A DNA stretch of 64,000 nucleotides from Bacteroidales bacterium. Lineage in GTDB: Bacteria; Bacteroidota; Bacteroidia; Bacteroidales; F082. The DNA lies in NCBI GenBank assembly GCA_017531225.1, contig JAFXLL010000010.1:186001-250000 (forward strand). Reading direction: 5' to 3'. Below, in pieces: positions 24,782-34,107 of this stretch. Positions within the stretch are counted from its first letter, which is position 1, and each line of letters opens with the position of its first letter. Below the pieces are notes generated by a model, which saw nothing but the letters and a program-made list of their open reading frames with translations, had not been told where the DNA came from and ran no database searches. Made by a program: the position numbers and the translations under genes.

Positions 24782-25818
24782 TTCGTGCCATCTTCAAGAA
24801 TCTCCGACTGACGACGAATGGAAGCCTGATGAATGGCTTCAAACACCGCATTGACCAGTTCCCGATCCAGTCCGAGACTATCGCCGACTGCGATATGGTC
24901 TGCAAGGATTTGTTTCCATCGATCCATCTGAACCACAGTCACATTGTTGAGTTTCTTGTAATCGCCAATGCGCTCGCTGACCTCCATGCGCCGAGCCAAC
25001 AACTGCAGCAGTTCGGCATCGATGTCGTCGATCTCACCACGGAGTCCGGCAAGGTCACTTTCAACGCTGCCAGTCACCTTGGAACGGAAGGTCAGATGGG
25101 ATAACAACTCTCCCAAAGCTTCAGGGGTAATTTGTTGCTGAGCGTCGGTCAAAGCCGCATCAGGATTGTTGTGACACTCTATCATCAGACCATCGGTAGC
25201 AAGATCGAGCGCCTTTTGTGCCGTAGCCTGGAGCATCTCGCGATTGCCGCAGATATGGCTCACGTCCGTGATGATCGGTACATTTAGGCGTTGTGTGAGT
25301 TCGATGGGGATCTCCCACATGGGGAAATTCCGATAGGGGGAATCCTTATAATATGAAAAGCCCCGATGAACAGCCACCAATTGCGTCAAACCAACCTTCT
25401 GAAAGCGTTCGAAAGCGCCAATCCACAGCTTCAAGTCAGGTGAAACAGGGTTTTTGATGAACACAGGAATATCGACACCTTTCAAGGCCTCGGCTAGCTG
25501 CTGTACTGAGAAGGGATTGACCACAGTACGGGCACCGATCCATAACGCATCAACCTCATATTTCAAAGCCAACTCGACGTGCTCTGGAGTAGCCACTTCG
25601 GTAGCGGTGGGCAGACCTGTAGCCTGCTTCGCTTCGCGGAGCCAAACCAAGCCTTCTTCTCCCCTGCCTTCGAAAGCTTCAGGACGGGTACGCGGCTTCC
25701 AGATGCCACCGCGTAGCATCTTCACTTCAGGAATCCGAGCCAGGGCTTGTGCCGTGGCAAGAATTTGTGCTTCACTTTCGACGCTGCATGGGCCAGCGAT
25801 GATCATTGGGAATTTCAT
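24775..25818 (-). CDS. Bifunctional DAHP synthase / chorismate mutase
   Basis: A 347-aa fusion for aromatic amino acid synthesis. Residues about 1-250 are a type I-beta (KDO8P-synthase-like) DAHP synthase that joins phosphoenolpyruvate and erythrose-4-phosphate: AGPCSVES at 8-15, KPRTRP near 42, FIKNP near 124 and the metal His in DVSHICGNR. Residues about 255-345 are an AroQ-type chorismate mutase (LRGEIDDIDAELLQLLARR, then IGDYKK). In homologs the mutase domain also feeds back on synthase activity. A -7 element ends 4 bases before the ATG. Tail-to-tail overlap with the lipoprotein gene. Confidence 0.95.
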   Translation of the reverse strand: MKFPMIIAGPCSVESEAQILATAQALARIPEVKMLRGGIWKPRTRPEAFEGRGEEGLVWLREAKQATGLPTATEVATPEHVELALKYEVDALWIGARTVVNPFSVQQLAEALKGVDIPVFIKNPVSPDLKLWIGAFERFQKVGLTQLVAVHRGFSYYKDSPYRNFPMWEIPIELTQRLNVPIITDVSHICGNREMLQATAQKALDLATDGLMIECHNNPDAALTDAQQQITPEALGELLSHLTFRSKVTGSVESDLAGLRGEIDDIDAELLQLLARRMEVSERIGDYKKLNNVTVVQMDRWKQILADHIAVGDSLGLDRELVNAVFEAIHQASIRRQSEILEDGTNQ

Positions 25819-25822
25819 AATT

Positions 25823-25831
25823 GCAAAAGTA
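25823..25831 (-). promoter_or_regulatory. -7 element TACTTTTGC, 4 bases before ATG
   Basis: On the minus strand TACTTTTGC-AATT-ATG: a -7 element directly abutting the DAHP synthase start codon, predicting a leaderless mRNA. Confidence 0.65.
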
Positions 25832-25912
25832 CAACATTTTCAAACCGCCATTGCGTTTTTTTTCGTTTCTTTGCACATTATTTATTTAAGTAACGAATAA
25901 AATCATCATAAA

Positions 25913-27352
25913 GTGAAAAGAGTAGAAATCAAGCAAGCCCTGCAAATGCAGGCTTCGGAAGAAGAGATTACCGTGATGGGCTGGGTGCGCAACAAGCGCG
26001 GCAGCAAGAATGTGGCATTTATCGCCTTGAACGACGGTTCCACCATCAACAACTTGCAGCTGGTCGTTGACCTGAACGTCATCCCAGAAGAAAAGTTGGC
26101 TTTGATGCACGCTGGCGCTTCGTTGTGGGCCAAGGGTGTTTTGGTTGCCTCCATGGGTAGCGGCCAAGCCGTGGAACTCTCCGTGAAGGAGATTGGACTG
26201 TTCGGTCCCGCCAACCCTGACGAGTACCCGCTGCAACCCAAGAAGCACTCCCTGGAATTCCTGCGCGACATCGCCCATTTGCGTTTCCGCACCAACACCT
26301 TCGGTGCCGTGATGCGCCTGCGCCACGCCATGGTGTTCGCCATCCATAAGTTCTTCACCGAGCGTGGTTTCTACAACATCCATACGCCTTTGATCACCGC
26401 TTCCGACGCTGAAGGTGCTGGCGAGATGTTCCAGGTGACCACCTTAGACCTCAACAACATTCCTCGCGACGAGCAAGGCAACATCGACTATAAGCAAGAC
26501 TTCTTCGGTAAGTCGACCAACCTCACCGTGTCGGGTCAGCTCGAAGGCGAGTTGGCAGCCACAGCTTTGGGTAAGATCTACACCTTCGGTCCCACCTTCC
26601 GTGCTGAGAACTCCAACACCACTCGTCACCTGGCCGAGTTCTGGATGATCGAGCCTGAGATGGCCTTCTACGACATCAACGACAACATGGACCTCGCCGA
26701 GGAGATGCTGAAATATTTGATCCAATACGCTTTGGACAACAACATGGACGACCTTCAATTCCTCAGCAAGCGTTTGCAGGAAGAAGAGAAGGGCAAGAAG
26801 GAAGAAGAGAAGTCAATGGAGCTCATCAGCAAGCTGCACTTCGTGCTCGAGCATGAGTTCGTGCGCCTGACCTACACCGAGGCTATCGACATCCTGCGTA
26901 ACTCCAACTACAATAAGAAGGGCAAGTTCCAATATCCAGTGGATGGTTGGGGCGTCGACCTGCAGTCGGAGCACGAGCGCTACCTTGTTGAAAAGCACTT
27001 CAAGAAGCCTGTCATCCTGACCGACTACCCGAAGGAGATCAAGGCTTTCTATATGAAGCAGAACGAAGACGGCAAGACCGTCCGTGCCATGGATGTACTC
27101 TTCCCCGGCATCGGCGAAATCATCGGCGGTTCCGAGCGTGAGACCGATATCAACAAGATCCTCGACCGCATGCACGAAGTCGGCATCCCAGAGGAATCCA
27201 TGAACTGGTACCTCGACAGCCGTCGTTTCGGCTCAGTGCCTCATTCAGGCTACGGCCTTGGCTTCGAGCGCCTGCTGCTCTTCATCACGGGCATGACCAA
27301 CATCCGTGACGTCATCCCATTCCCAAGAACTCCGAAAAACTGCTTGTATTAA
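25913..27352 (+). CDS. asnS: Asparaginyl-tRNA synthetase
   Basis: Class IIb synthetase (479 aa) that charges tRNA-Asn. An N-terminal OB-fold anticodon-binding domain ([20 protein letters not shown], near residues 22-41) is followed by the class II catalytic core with motif 2 ([20 protein letters not shown]) and motif 3 ([15 protein letters not shown]). The start is GTG 25913; upstream in frame there is only a stop codon, and ATG at 25946 would cut into the OB domain. A Lys/Glu-rich insert ([16 protein letters not shown]) lies near residue 285. It is followed after 24 bases by rpoN, the spacer being a 7-base repeat array. Confidence 0.97.
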   Translation: MKRVEIKQALQMQASEEEITVMGWVRNKRGSKNVAFIALNDGSTINNLQLVVDLNVIPEEKLALMHAGASLWAKGVLVASMGSGQAVELSVKEIGLFGPANPDEYPLQPKKHSLEFLRDIAHLRFRTNTFGAVMRLRHAMVFAIHKFFTERGFYNIHTPLITASDAEGAGEMFQVTTLDLNNIPRDEQGNIDYKQDFFGKSTNLTVSGQLEGELAATALGKIYTFGPTFRAENSNTTRHLAEFWMIEPEMAFYDINDNMDLAEEMLKYLIQYALDNNMDDLQFLSKRLQEEEKGKKEEEKSMELISKLHFVLEHEFVRLTYTEAIDILRNSNYNKKGKFQYPVDGWGVDLQSEHERYLVEKHFKKPVILTDYPKEIKAFYMKQNEDGKTVRAMDVLFPGIGEIIGGSERETDINKILDRMHEVGIPEESMNWYLDSRRFGSVPHSGYGLGFERLLLFITGMTNIRDVIPFPRTPKNCLY

Positions 27353-27372
27353 GATAAAAGATAAGAGATAAG
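27352..27372 (+). repeat. Three 7-base tandem repeats (AGATAAR) between asnS and rpoN
   Basis: AGATAAA-AGATAAG-AGATAAG, followed by the partial unit AGTTATG that contains the rpoN start codon. This is purine-rich on the coding strand, with the same 7-base period as the arrays near 50.97 kb and 58.43 kb. Confidence 0.8.
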
Positions 27373-27376
27373 AGTT

Positions 27377-28912
27377 ATGTCGGATCAGAGATTGACTCAG
27401 GTTCAGCGACAAGAGCTGAAGCTCTCGCCACAGCAGATTCAACTGATGAAACTGCTGCAGCTGCCTTTGATTGAACTTGAACAAAGGATCAAGGAAGAGA
27501 TTGAATCCAATCCCGCCCTTGAAGACAGCATCAATAGTGACGAGAACGAGTCAACCGCTGAAGAAAGAGACAACAACGACAACGAGCTTGACAGCTTCGA
27601 CAACAACGACGATGACTTCGGCGAAAATGACGACTACAACGACGAAGAGTTCGACCTCCGCAAGGAAGAAGGCTTCGACCTAAACGACTACCTGCCTGAA
27701 GAGGACGAATACGACTACGCCTACAAATCGCACACCAACAACCACAGTGCCGACGATGAGGACTACCAGGCTCCTATTGTCCACGAGGAGTCATTCCAGG
27801 ATTATCTAATCCATCAGCTGGGCTTCCATGACCTCACCGAAGAAGAAGAAACCATCGGAGAAGTCATCATCGGCAACCTCGACGACAACGGTTATCTGAG
27901 CCGCCCCGTGGCCAACATTGTCGACGACCTGCTGTTCACCATGAACATCGAGACTACCGAAGAGGAAGTCAACAAGGTACTCAACGTGGTACAACAGTTG
28001 GATCCCCCCGGCATCGGTGCAAGAGATCTCCAAGAATGCCTGCTGATACAGCTGCAACGTCTTCAGGAAGAGAATCCCTATAGCGACTATAAGTTGTGCG
28101 TCACCATCATCAAGGACTGCTTTGAGGAGTTCATCAAGAAGCATTACGACAAGATCGCCAAGAAGACCGGTGCCAGCAACAGACAACTCAAGGCCGCCTT
28201 GGACGAAATCCTCAAGCTCAACCCCAAACCTGGCGACTCATCCACTTCGGGTGCCCGCAACAGCCATTACATCACACCCGACTTCTTCATCTACATCAAG
28301 GATGGCAACTTGGAACTGTCATTGGATGGCAGGAATAACCCTGACTTGAAGGTCAACAAGCAGTATATGAAGATGCTTGAGGACTTCTCGAAGAGCAAGG
28401 AGTCACGCAGCATGCAGGAGGCGGCCACTTTCGTGCGCCAAAAGATCGATAGCGCCAAGTGGTTCATCGACGCCATCAAGCAGCGGCAACACACCCTATA
28501 CATCACCATGAAGGCCATCATGGACATGCAGCAGGAGTATTTCCTCACTGGCGATGACACCAAGCTGAAGCCCATGATTTTGAAGGACATCGCCGAGAAG
28601 GTTGGGTTGGACATTTCCACCGTCTCTCGTGTGGCCAACAGTAAATATGTGCAGACGCCTTACGGCACCTTCCTTTTGAAGACTTTCTTCAGCGAGGGCA
28701 TCACCAACGAAGAGGGTGAGGAAGTCTCCACCCGTGAAATCAAGAAAATTTTGCAGGACTGTGTGGCAGACGAGAACAAGGCCAAGCCGCTCACTGACGA
28801 GGAGTTGATGAATGTGTTAAAGGAGAAAGGTTACCCGATTGCCCGCCGCACTGTGGCAAAGTACAGGGAACAGCTGGGCATTCCGGTGGCACGTCTAAGA
28901 AAAGAGCTCTAA
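27377..28912 (+). CDS. rpoN: RNA polymerase sigma-54 factor
   Basis: 511 aa. Region I ([19 protein letters not shown], about residues 12-30) contacts activators; region II is an unusually long Asp/Glu/Asn-rich stretch (about 48-135); then the core-binding domain, a helix-turn-helix ([22 protein letters not shown]) and the RpoN box ([14 protein letters not shown]) that reads -24. It directs transcription from -24/-12 promoters with ATP-driven activators. No such activator is encoded in this window. Follows asnS closely; its 3' end overlaps ruvB on the other strand by 18 bases. Confidence 0.97.
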   Translation: MSDQRLTQVQRQELKLSPQQIQLMKLLQLPLIELEQRIKEEIESNPALEDSINSDENESTAEERDNNDNELDSFDNNDDDFGENDDYNDEEFDLRKEEGFDLNDYLPEEDEYDYAYKSHTNNHSADDEDYQAPIVHEESFQDYLIHQLGFHDLTEEEETIGEVIIGNLDDNGYLSRPVANIVDDLLFTMNIETTEEEVNKVLNVVQQLDPPGIGARDLQECLLIQLQRLQEENPYSDYKLCVTIIKDCFEEFIKKHYDKIAKKTGASNRQLKAALDEILKLNPKPGDSSTSGARNSHYITPDFFIYIKDGNLELSLDGRNNPDLKVNKQYMKMLEDFSKSKESRSMQEAATFVRQKIDSAKWFIDAIKQRQHTLYITMKAIMDMQQEYFLTGDDTKLKPMILKDIAEKVGLDISTVSRVANSKYVQTPYGTFLLKTFFSEGITNEEGEEVSTREIKKILQDCVADENKAKPLTDEELMNVLKEKGYPIARRTVAKYREQLGIPVARLRKEL

Positions 28913-29926
28913 ATCCCCTGCCTTAGAGATTCTTGTTTTTCCTAAATGTTTATAGGCTAAATCTGTGCATTCACGGCCTCGAGGGGTACGCATAAGGTAA
29001 CCTTCCTGAATGAGGAAAGGCTCATAGACCTCCTCGATGGTCCCAGCGTCCTCCCCTACTGCCGTGGCGATGGTGTTGACGCCGACGGGACCGCCTTTGA
29101 ACTTCTCAATGATGGTATTGAGAATCTTGTTGTCCATATCGTCGAGGCCATGCTCATCCACATTCAAGGCAGAGAGACCCACGCGTGCAATAGCCACGTT
29201 GATGCGGCCGTCGCCCTGAATTTGGGCGAAGTCGCGCACGCGGCGGAGCAACAAATTGGCGATACGCGGCGTGCCGCGACTACGACGAGCGATCTCGTAG
29301 GCGGCCGCATCATCGATGGGCACCTGCAAGATGCCGGCTGAGCGTTTCACAATGCCCGAGAGCGTCTTGGCATCGTAATATTCCAGACGGAGGTTGATGC
29401 CGAAACGTGAACGCAATGGAGCCGTCAGCAAACCTGACCGTGTAGTGGCGCCAATCAGCGTGAAAGGATTCAATGCAATCTGGATGCTGCGGGCATTAGG
29501 TCCCGACTCGATCATGATGTCGATGCGATAATCCTCCATGGCAGAATAGAGATACTCCTCCACCACTGGACTAAGCCGATGGATCTCATCGATAAAAAGC
29601 ACGTCGTTCGGCTCCAGACTGGTGAGCAGACCAGCAAGGTTGCCCGGCTTGTCAAGCACCGGCCCTGAAGTCATCTTCATGTTCACACCAAGCTCATGGG
29701 CGATAATGTGTGACAATGTGGTCTTACCCAGTCCCGGAGGGCCATGAAGCAAGGTATGGTCAAGCGCCTCGCCACGCTGGGCAGCGGCTTTCACAAAGAT
29801 ACGCAGGTTGTCAACGACCTTCTCCTGTCCGGCAAAACTGCTGAACGCATCGGGACGAAGCACATTCTCAAGATCTTTTTCAGCCTTGGAGAGATGAGAG
29901 CCGTTGGCATCGAGGTTACTGTTCAT
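28895..29926 (-). CDS. ruvB: Holliday junction branch migration helicase RuvB
   Basis: AAA+ motor (343 aa) that drives branch migration with RuvA. Walker A is in [16 protein letters not shown], Walker B in [10 protein letters not shown], sensor 1 in GATTRSGLL, and the C-terminal winged helix ends in [15 protein letters not shown] use ATG 29926; the codon before it is GTG, which makes a one-residue longer form possible. ruvA is not adjacent but lies at 39.6 kb. A -7 element is found at 29945-29952. Confidence 0.97.
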   Translation of the reverse strand: MNSNLDANGSHLSKAEKDLENVLRPDAFSSFAGQEKVVDNLRIFVKAAAQRGEALDHTLLHGPPGLGKTTLSHIIAHELGVNMKMTSGPVLDKPGNLAGLLTSLEPNDVLFIDEIHRLSPVVEEYLYSAMEDYRIDIMIESGPNARSIQIALNPFTLIGATTRSGLLTAPLRSRFGINLRLEYYDAKTLSGIVKRSAGILQVPIDDAAAYEIARRSRGTPRIANLLLRRVRDFAQIQGDGRINVAIARVGLSALNVDEHGLDDMDNKILNTIIEKFKGGPVGVNTIATAVGEDAGTIEEVYEPFLIQEGYLMRTPRGRECTDLAYKHLGKTRISKAGDLELFS

Positions 29927-29944
29927 CACATTCGTATCAGGCTA

Positions 29945-29952
29945 CAAAGATA
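29945..29952 (-). promoter_or_regulatory. -7 element TATCTTTG for ruvB
   Basis: Minus-strand TATCTTTG, about 18 bases before the ruvB ATG. It is divergent from the SPOR protein gene. Confidence 0.6.
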
Positions 29953-29998
29953 ATAAAAAATTGTGTAATTTAGCAGCGTCAAACCAGACTTGAAAAAA

Positions 29999-30466
29999 AT
30001 GAAAAAATATTTGTTGCTCTTCATACTCTCCGCCCTCGCCTTTGGTGGATTCGCACAACACAAAGGATCGCTCCGTGTCAAGCAAGACAGCCGAGTGGAA
30101 AGACTTATGGTCCGTCAGCGCGACATCTATGCCGTGAGCAACACCATGAGTGGTTTCAGGGTTCAGATCTTTATGGAGATCGGCAACGAGGCTGTGGATC
30201 ACGCCAATCTGGTCAAGAAGGAATTTGAGGAGTTGTATCCCGACCTGCCCATCTATCTCTCCTACGAACAACCTTATTATAGACTACGTGTCGGTGATTT
30301 CCGCAACCGCGTTGAGGCCGAGAAATACTTAAGAATCCTAAAACCCCAATACAGCTTAGCGTTTGTCACAGCCGACATCATCAACCCTCCAGTAAGAATC
30401 AAGCCCACCAAAACCGAAGCGGTTCAGGATCTCGGAGAAGAAAGCGGCGAAAATTACCAGGAATAA
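29999..30466 (+). CDS. Secreted SPOR-domain protein
   Basis: 155 aa. Signal peptide at residues 1-20 (ending GGFAQ). The segment from SGFRVQIFMEIGNEAVDHAN to AFVTADI (about residues 45-120) is a SPOR domain, which binds septal peptidoglycan lacking stem peptides; YRLRVGDFRNRVEAEKYL is its typical end. I start at ATG 29999 rather than the in-frame TTG three codons earlier. Likely periplasmic, with a role in cell division or wall binding. Its stop is 2 bases from the facing deoC stop. Confidence 0.88.
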   Translation: MKKYLLLFILSALAFGGFAQHKGSLRVKQDSRVERLMVRQRDIYAVSNTMSGFRVQIFMEIGNEAVDHANLVKKEFEELYPDLPIYLSYEQPYYRLRVGDFRNRVEAEKYLRILKPQYSLAFVTADIINPPVRIKPTKTEAVQDLGEESGENYQE

Positions 30467-30468
30467 CC

Positions 30469-31308
30469 TTATTTGATCAAATCCAAAATCTGCCCTGCGA
30501 GGCGGCTGGTACCCACACGGAACAAGTTCGGGTTGAGCCACTGATCGCCAAGGATGTGCTTCACCAAATAATAATAGGTAAGTGCGTCTTCAGGTGTCTT
30601 CATGCCACCAGCAGGCTTGAAACCGACCTTCTTACCCGTAGCTTCGTAGTATTCCTTAATGGTGTCTATCATGATGATGGCAGCCAGTGGCGTGGCAGCC
30701 ACAGGCACCTTACCAGTGGAAGTCTTGATGAAGTCAGCACCAGCGAGGATAGCTATTTCGGATGCTTTGCGAATGTTCTCCACGGTCTTTAGTTCACCGG
30801 TCTCAAGAATTACTTTCAGGTGAGCCTTGTCGCCACAAGTCGCTTTGATGGTCTTGATTTCATCAAATACCTCATCGTAACAGCCAGCAAGGAACGTCCC
30901 TCTTGAAATCACCATATCCACCTCATCGGCGCCTTCGTTCACGCAGTATTCCACTTCTTTCAATTTGAGATCAAAAGGCATCTGTCCCGACGGGAAGCAG
31001 CAGGCCACAGTAGCAACCCGTATGCCACTACCTTTAAGCAATTCCTTAGCTTGACGAACGAAGGGGCTATAGATGCAGATCGCCGGCACTGAGAGATGTG
31101 GTGCTTGTTTCGGAAAAGCTAATGCCTTAGCACAGAAGTCGTTGATCTTCTCTTCATTATCAAAAGCCTCCAAGGTTGTAAAGTCGATGCTTTGGAAAAT
31201 GGTCTTCAGGGCCTCCTTCTCGCTACCTTGTTTCTTCTCGATGTTGATGATCTGCGCGATGCGCTCTTCAAGGGCGGCTTCGCTATGGGTGTAAGGTTTA
31301 AATTTCAT
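30469..31308 (-). CDS. deoC: Deoxyribose-phosphate aldolase
   Basis: 279 aa; cleaves 2-deoxyribose-5-phosphate to glyceraldehyde-3-phosphate and acetaldehyde in deoxynucleoside catabolism. The Schiff-base lysine is in ADFIKTSTGKV, and the second catalytic Lys is in KVGFKPAGGMKT. Class I aldolase barrel of normal length for the longer DeoC type. Transcribed alone from its own -7 element. Confidence 0.96.
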   Translation of the reverse strand: MKFKPYTHSEAALEERIAQIINIEKKQGSEKEALKTIFQSIDFTTLEAFDNEEKINDFCAKALAFPKQAPHLSVPAICIYSPFVRQAKELLKGSGIRVATVACCFPSGQMPFDLKLKEVEYCVNEGADEVDMVISRGTFLAGCYDEVFDEIKTIKATCGDKAHLKVILETGELKTVENIRKASEIAILAGADFIKTSTGKVPVAATPLAAIIMIDTIKEYYEATGKKVGFKPAGGMKTPEDALTYYYLVKHILGDQWLNPNLFRVGTSRLAGQILDLIK

Positions 31309-31328
31309 GATAGTTCGGAATTAGACTT

Positions 31329-31336
31329 CAAAAGTA
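31329..31336 (-). promoter_or_regulatory. -7 element TACTTTTG for deoC
   Basis: Minus-strand TACTTTTG, about 20 bases before the deoC ATG. Confidence 0.55.
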
Positions 31337-31378
31337 TGATTTTTTCACGAAACCGACAATAAAAAGATGTATTTCTCG

Positions 31379-31387
31379 TATATTTGC
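31379..31387 (+). promoter_or_regulatory. -7 element TATATTTGC for the GIN lipoprotein operon
   Basis: Fits TAnnTTTGC. It implies a leader of about 50 bases before ATG 31445 and argues against the longer in-frame start at 31367, which lies upstream of the element. Confidence 0.6.
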
Positions 31388-31444
31388 CGTCAAAACAAAC
31401 TAACCCCGAAGAGCCAACGGGTAATAACTGGCACAAATTCAATC

Positions 31445-32233
31445 ATGAGAAGATTTCTTATTGTTCTTTCCGCAGTTGTATTGGTTGCATTCAGTAGCTG
31501 CAAAAAGGTAACTGAAGGCAACATCATTACTAAGGATTTTAACAACCCAAGCAGTTACACAGCCCTCGAAATTTCAAACGCATTTGATGCTTATGTCAGC
31601 GAAAATACAAATACGATTACGGTCACGGCAGGTGAAAACGTCATGCCATACGTCGTAGTTGAAACCGTTAACAACACCTTGAAGATCTACCTCAAGCCAA
31701 TGGCTATTGTCAATATTACGGAATTAAAGGTCGTTCTCCCCTACAATGCCAATCTGTTATCTGTCAATTTGTCGGGCGCTACCGAATTCCATTCAGAGTA
31801 TGGTCTTACTGGTGAGGATTTGAAAGTTGAATTGTCGGGCGCTTCGAAGTTTTATTGCGATTTAGGAGCCACTGATATCCTTGAAATGGATCTATCTGGT
31901 GCTTCCAAGATCGAAAGCGCTATCCTCGCCAATGAACTTGAGCTCGAAATCGGCGGTGCTTCACAGGCCACATTAATGGGTGCAGTCGGCAGATTGAAAC
32001 TCGAAATGAGCGGAGCCAGCAAGATCATTAAGAAGATCGTAGATTCACAATACGCCTTATCATGCGAGGTGTGTGAAGGAACCATTTCAGGCGCAAGCGA
32101 AGCATACATTCATTGCTACGAAAACATTACGGTTAACCTTTCTGGTGCCAGTGTTCTGCACTTTACTGGAGATGCTTTCACCGCTGACAGTGAAGTCTCT
32201 GGCGGTTCCCAGATTATCCATGATGTGCTCTAA
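31445..32233 (+). CDS. GIN-domain (DUF2807) lipoprotein with SGAS repeats
   Basis: 262 aa. Signal peptide and lipobox (VAFSSC) predict a lipoprotein. From residue 30 on it matches the head GIN domain / DUF2807 family of putative adhesin-like beta-solenoids. Eight imperfect repeats carry (L/I/M/V)(S/G)G(A/G)(S/T) spaced about 18-24 residues apart, e.g. NLSGATEF, ELSGASKF, DLSGASKI, EMSGASKI, NLSGASVL, which should be turns of a right-handed beta-helix. Function is not known for the family. It is followed after 15 bases by an acyltransferase gene, probably cotranscribed. Confidence 0.9.
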   Translation: MRRFLIVLSAVVLVAFSSCKKVTEGNIITKDFNNPSSYTALEISNAFDAYVSENTNTITVTAGENVMPYVVVETVNNTLKIYLKPMAIVNITELKVVLPYNANLLSVNLSGATEFHSEYGLTGEDLKVELSGASKFYCDLGATDILEMDLSGASKIESAILANELELEIGGASQATLMGAVGRLKLEMSGASKIIKKIVDSQYALSCEVCEGTISGASEAYIHCYENITVNLSGASVLHFTGDAFTADSEVSGGSQIIHDVL

Positions 32234-32248
32234 CTAAAGCATCGTCCC

Positions 32249-32911
32249 ATGACCTTCAGCGAGAAATTGCATATCCTTTGTTCTATTCCGAAGACTTTGC
32301 GCTTCAACCTCCATTATTTCCCTTTCAAGACCGCCGTCAGATGTCCAGTGATGGTATCCAGAAGGGTTTACTTGAGGGAAATGCATGGCAAGGTGACCCT
32401 TCCTGAGAACGCCGATACCGCAGACATCAAGATTGGCTTCGGCGATGTGGGGCACTACGACCGCAAACGCTCACGGACGATTTGGCAAGTGAGTGGCGAA
32501 GTCGAATTCAAGGGAAAGGCTTCCATCGGACATGGATCGAAGATCTCGGTGAGAGGCAAACTTGAACTGGGCGACCATTTCAACATCACAGCAGAAAGCA
32601 CCGTGGTGTGCGCCAAGGAAATCCGCTTCGGCGACGACTGCTTGGTCAGTTGGGATGTATTGGTGATGGACACCGATGAGCATCCAGTCTATAACAAAGA
32701 AGGTGAGCGCATCAACGAAGACCGTCCTATTGTGGTGGGTAACCACGTATGGATCGGCTGCAAGTGCATGCTGCTGAAGGGAGCTGAGTTATCAGATAAT
32801 ACAATCCTCGCCGCAGGAACGGCCTTACGGTCGGCGTTCCGCGGCGAGGAACAAATCATCGGAGGGAATCCAGCGTCGATTCTCAAAAGAGATGTTCGCT
32901 GGGAACATTAA
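32249..32911 (+). CDS. Left-handed beta-helix acyltransferase
   Basis: 220 aa in the LbetaH (hexapeptide-repeat) acyltransferase superfamily, maltose/galactoside acetyltransferase or WbbJ type. Hexapeptide-like repeats run from about residue 85 (KASIGHGSKISVRGKLELG), and the active-site loop and CoA-binding region are seen in MDTDEHPVYN followed by PIVVGNHVWIGCKCMLLKG. The first 80 residues are less conserved. The acceptor is probably a surface sugar but cannot be read from sequence. Downstream of the GIN lipoprotein; stop overlaps the facing adk stop. Confidence 0.87.
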   Translation: MTFSEKLHILCSIPKTLRFNLHYFPFKTAVRCPVMVSRRVYLREMHGKVTLPENADTADIKIGFGDVGHYDRKRSRTIWQVSGEVEFKGKASIGHGSKISVRGKLELGDHFNITAESTVVCAKEIRFGDDCLVSWDVLVMDTDEHPVYNKEGERINEDRPIVVGNHVWIGCKCMLLKGAELSDNTILAAGTALRSAFRGEEQIIGGNPASILKRDVRWEH

Positions 32912-33477
32912 AGTTTATCAATTACCTCACTAAGTTTCTTGAAAATTTCGGGAATCTCACCTACGCCATTGACGGGGTGAAGATTGCTTTTGGCTTCGTA
33001 GTAAGCCAACACCGGTTTGGTCTTAGCCTCGTATTCCACAAAACGATGCTTGATGGAATCGATGTTATCGTCGGCACGACCACTGACCTTGCCACGCTCG
33101 AGCATACGTTCAATAAGCAGGTTTTCAGGCACTTCAAGACTCAGCACGCCTGACAGCGAGATGTTGTATTTTTTCATCATCTCGTCGAGGATCTCTGCCT
33201 GCTTCACGGTACGCGGATAGCCATCAAAAAGAAAACCTGGAGAACTGATATTCTCAGAGAGTTTCTTCTCGATGATGGCAGCAACGATCTCATCGGAAAC
33301 CAGGCCACCTTGGCTAATGATTCCCTTCACCTGAAGACCGAGCTCGGTTTCGGCGGCGATCTCCTCACGGAGGATCTCACCAGTGGAAATATAGGTCAAT
33401 TGGTATTCTTCGCGAAGGAACTGCGACTGGGTCCCTTTGCCTGCCCCGGGAGGGCCAAAAAGGATGATATTAAGCAT
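32908..33477 (-). CDS. adk: Adenylate kinase
   Basis: 189 aa; converts AMP + ATP to 2 ADP. P-loop GPPGAGKGT at residues 8-16, AMP-binding FDGYPRTVKQAE, and a short LID (GKVSGRADDN) without zinc cysteines, hence the compact form. It follows hpt by 10 bases, forming a two-gene purine operon. Confidence 0.97.
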   Translation of the reverse strand: MLNIILFGPPGAGKGTQSQFLREEYQLTYISTGEILREEIAAETELGLQVKGIISQGGLVSDEIVAAIIEKKLSENISSPGFLFDGYPRTVKQAEILDEMMKKYNISLSGVLSLEVPENLLIERMLERGKVSGRADDNIDSIKHRFVEYEAKTKPVLAYYEAKSNLHPVNGVGEIPEIFKKLSEVIDKL

Positions 33478-33487
33478 AACTTAAGAT

Positions 33488-34021
33488 TTAGATTACCTTA
33501 TAAATATCGGGAAGGTTACGGCCTTGTTGGTTGTAGTCGAGGCCATAGCCCACAATAAATTCGTTTGAGATATCCATCGCCTTGTAGTTGATGGGATAAT
33601 CGTATTGGAAGGATTCCGGCTTGAAAAACAACGTGGCAATACGCACATCGGCGGCTTCAAGGTCATGCAGCTTCTCAATGGTGTACTTCATGGTATGCCC
33701 CGTGTCGACAATATCCTCCACGATAACTACATTGCGGCCTTCAAGAGAATGGTCAAGGCCGATAAGCTCACGCACCACGCTTGTGGTCTTGGTACCTGCA
33801 TACGATGAGAGTTTCACGAAGGAAATCTCGCATGGGATGGTCAGGCGTTTGAAAAGCTCAGAAGCGAACATAAAGGCGCCGTTGAGTACCACCAAAAAAA
33901 GTGGATTCTTGTCGGCCATATCCTTGTTCAGTTGATCCGCCACGGTTTGGATGGAGTTCTCGATTTTCTCCTGAGGAATGTAAATGGAAAACTCCTTGTC
34001 TAAGACTTTTACTGTTTTCAT
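33488..34021 (-). CDS. hpt: Hypoxanthine phosphoribosyltransferase
   Basis: 177 aa; salvages hypoxanthine/guanine with PRPP. The PRPP-binding motif is VVIVEDIVDTGHTM, with the flexible loop LSSYAGTKTTS and the base-pocket region near FIVGYGLDYNQ. First gene of the hpt-adk operon, divergent from purE, so de novo and salvage purine genes face each other across 86 bases. Confidence 0.96.
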   Translation of the reverse strand: MKTVKVLDKEFSIYIPQEKIENSIQTVADQLNKDMADKNPLFLVVLNGAFMFASELFKRLTIPCEISFVKLSSYAGTKTTSVVRELIGLDHSLEGRNVVIVEDIVDTGHTMKYTIEKLHDLEAADVRIATLFFKPESFQYDYPINYKAMDISNEFIVGYGLDYNQQGRNLPDIYKVI

Positions 34022-34040
34022 GTTATTAGAATTGGAAACA

Positions 34041-34048
34041 CAAAAATA
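34041..34048 (-). promoter_or_regulatory. -7 element TATTTTTG for hpt-adk
   Basis: Minus-strand TATTTTTG, about 20 bases before the hpt ATG. Confidence 0.55.
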
Positions 34049-34082
34049 CGAAATTCATTGGTTGACAATACCGAAAATGTTC

Positions 34083-34091
34083 TATTTTTGC
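34083..34091 (+). promoter_or_regulatory. -7 element TATTTTTGC for purE
   Basis: Fits TAnnTTTGC, 16 bases before the purE ATG. Confidence 0.6.
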
Positions 34092-34107
34092 AAAAAACAC
34101 ATTCAAC

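Noticed and set aside
27353-29940. Sigma-54 (-24/-12) promoters near rpoN
   Set aside because: No convincing GG-N10-GC element was found at the start of any gene; a genome-wide matrix scan would be needed.
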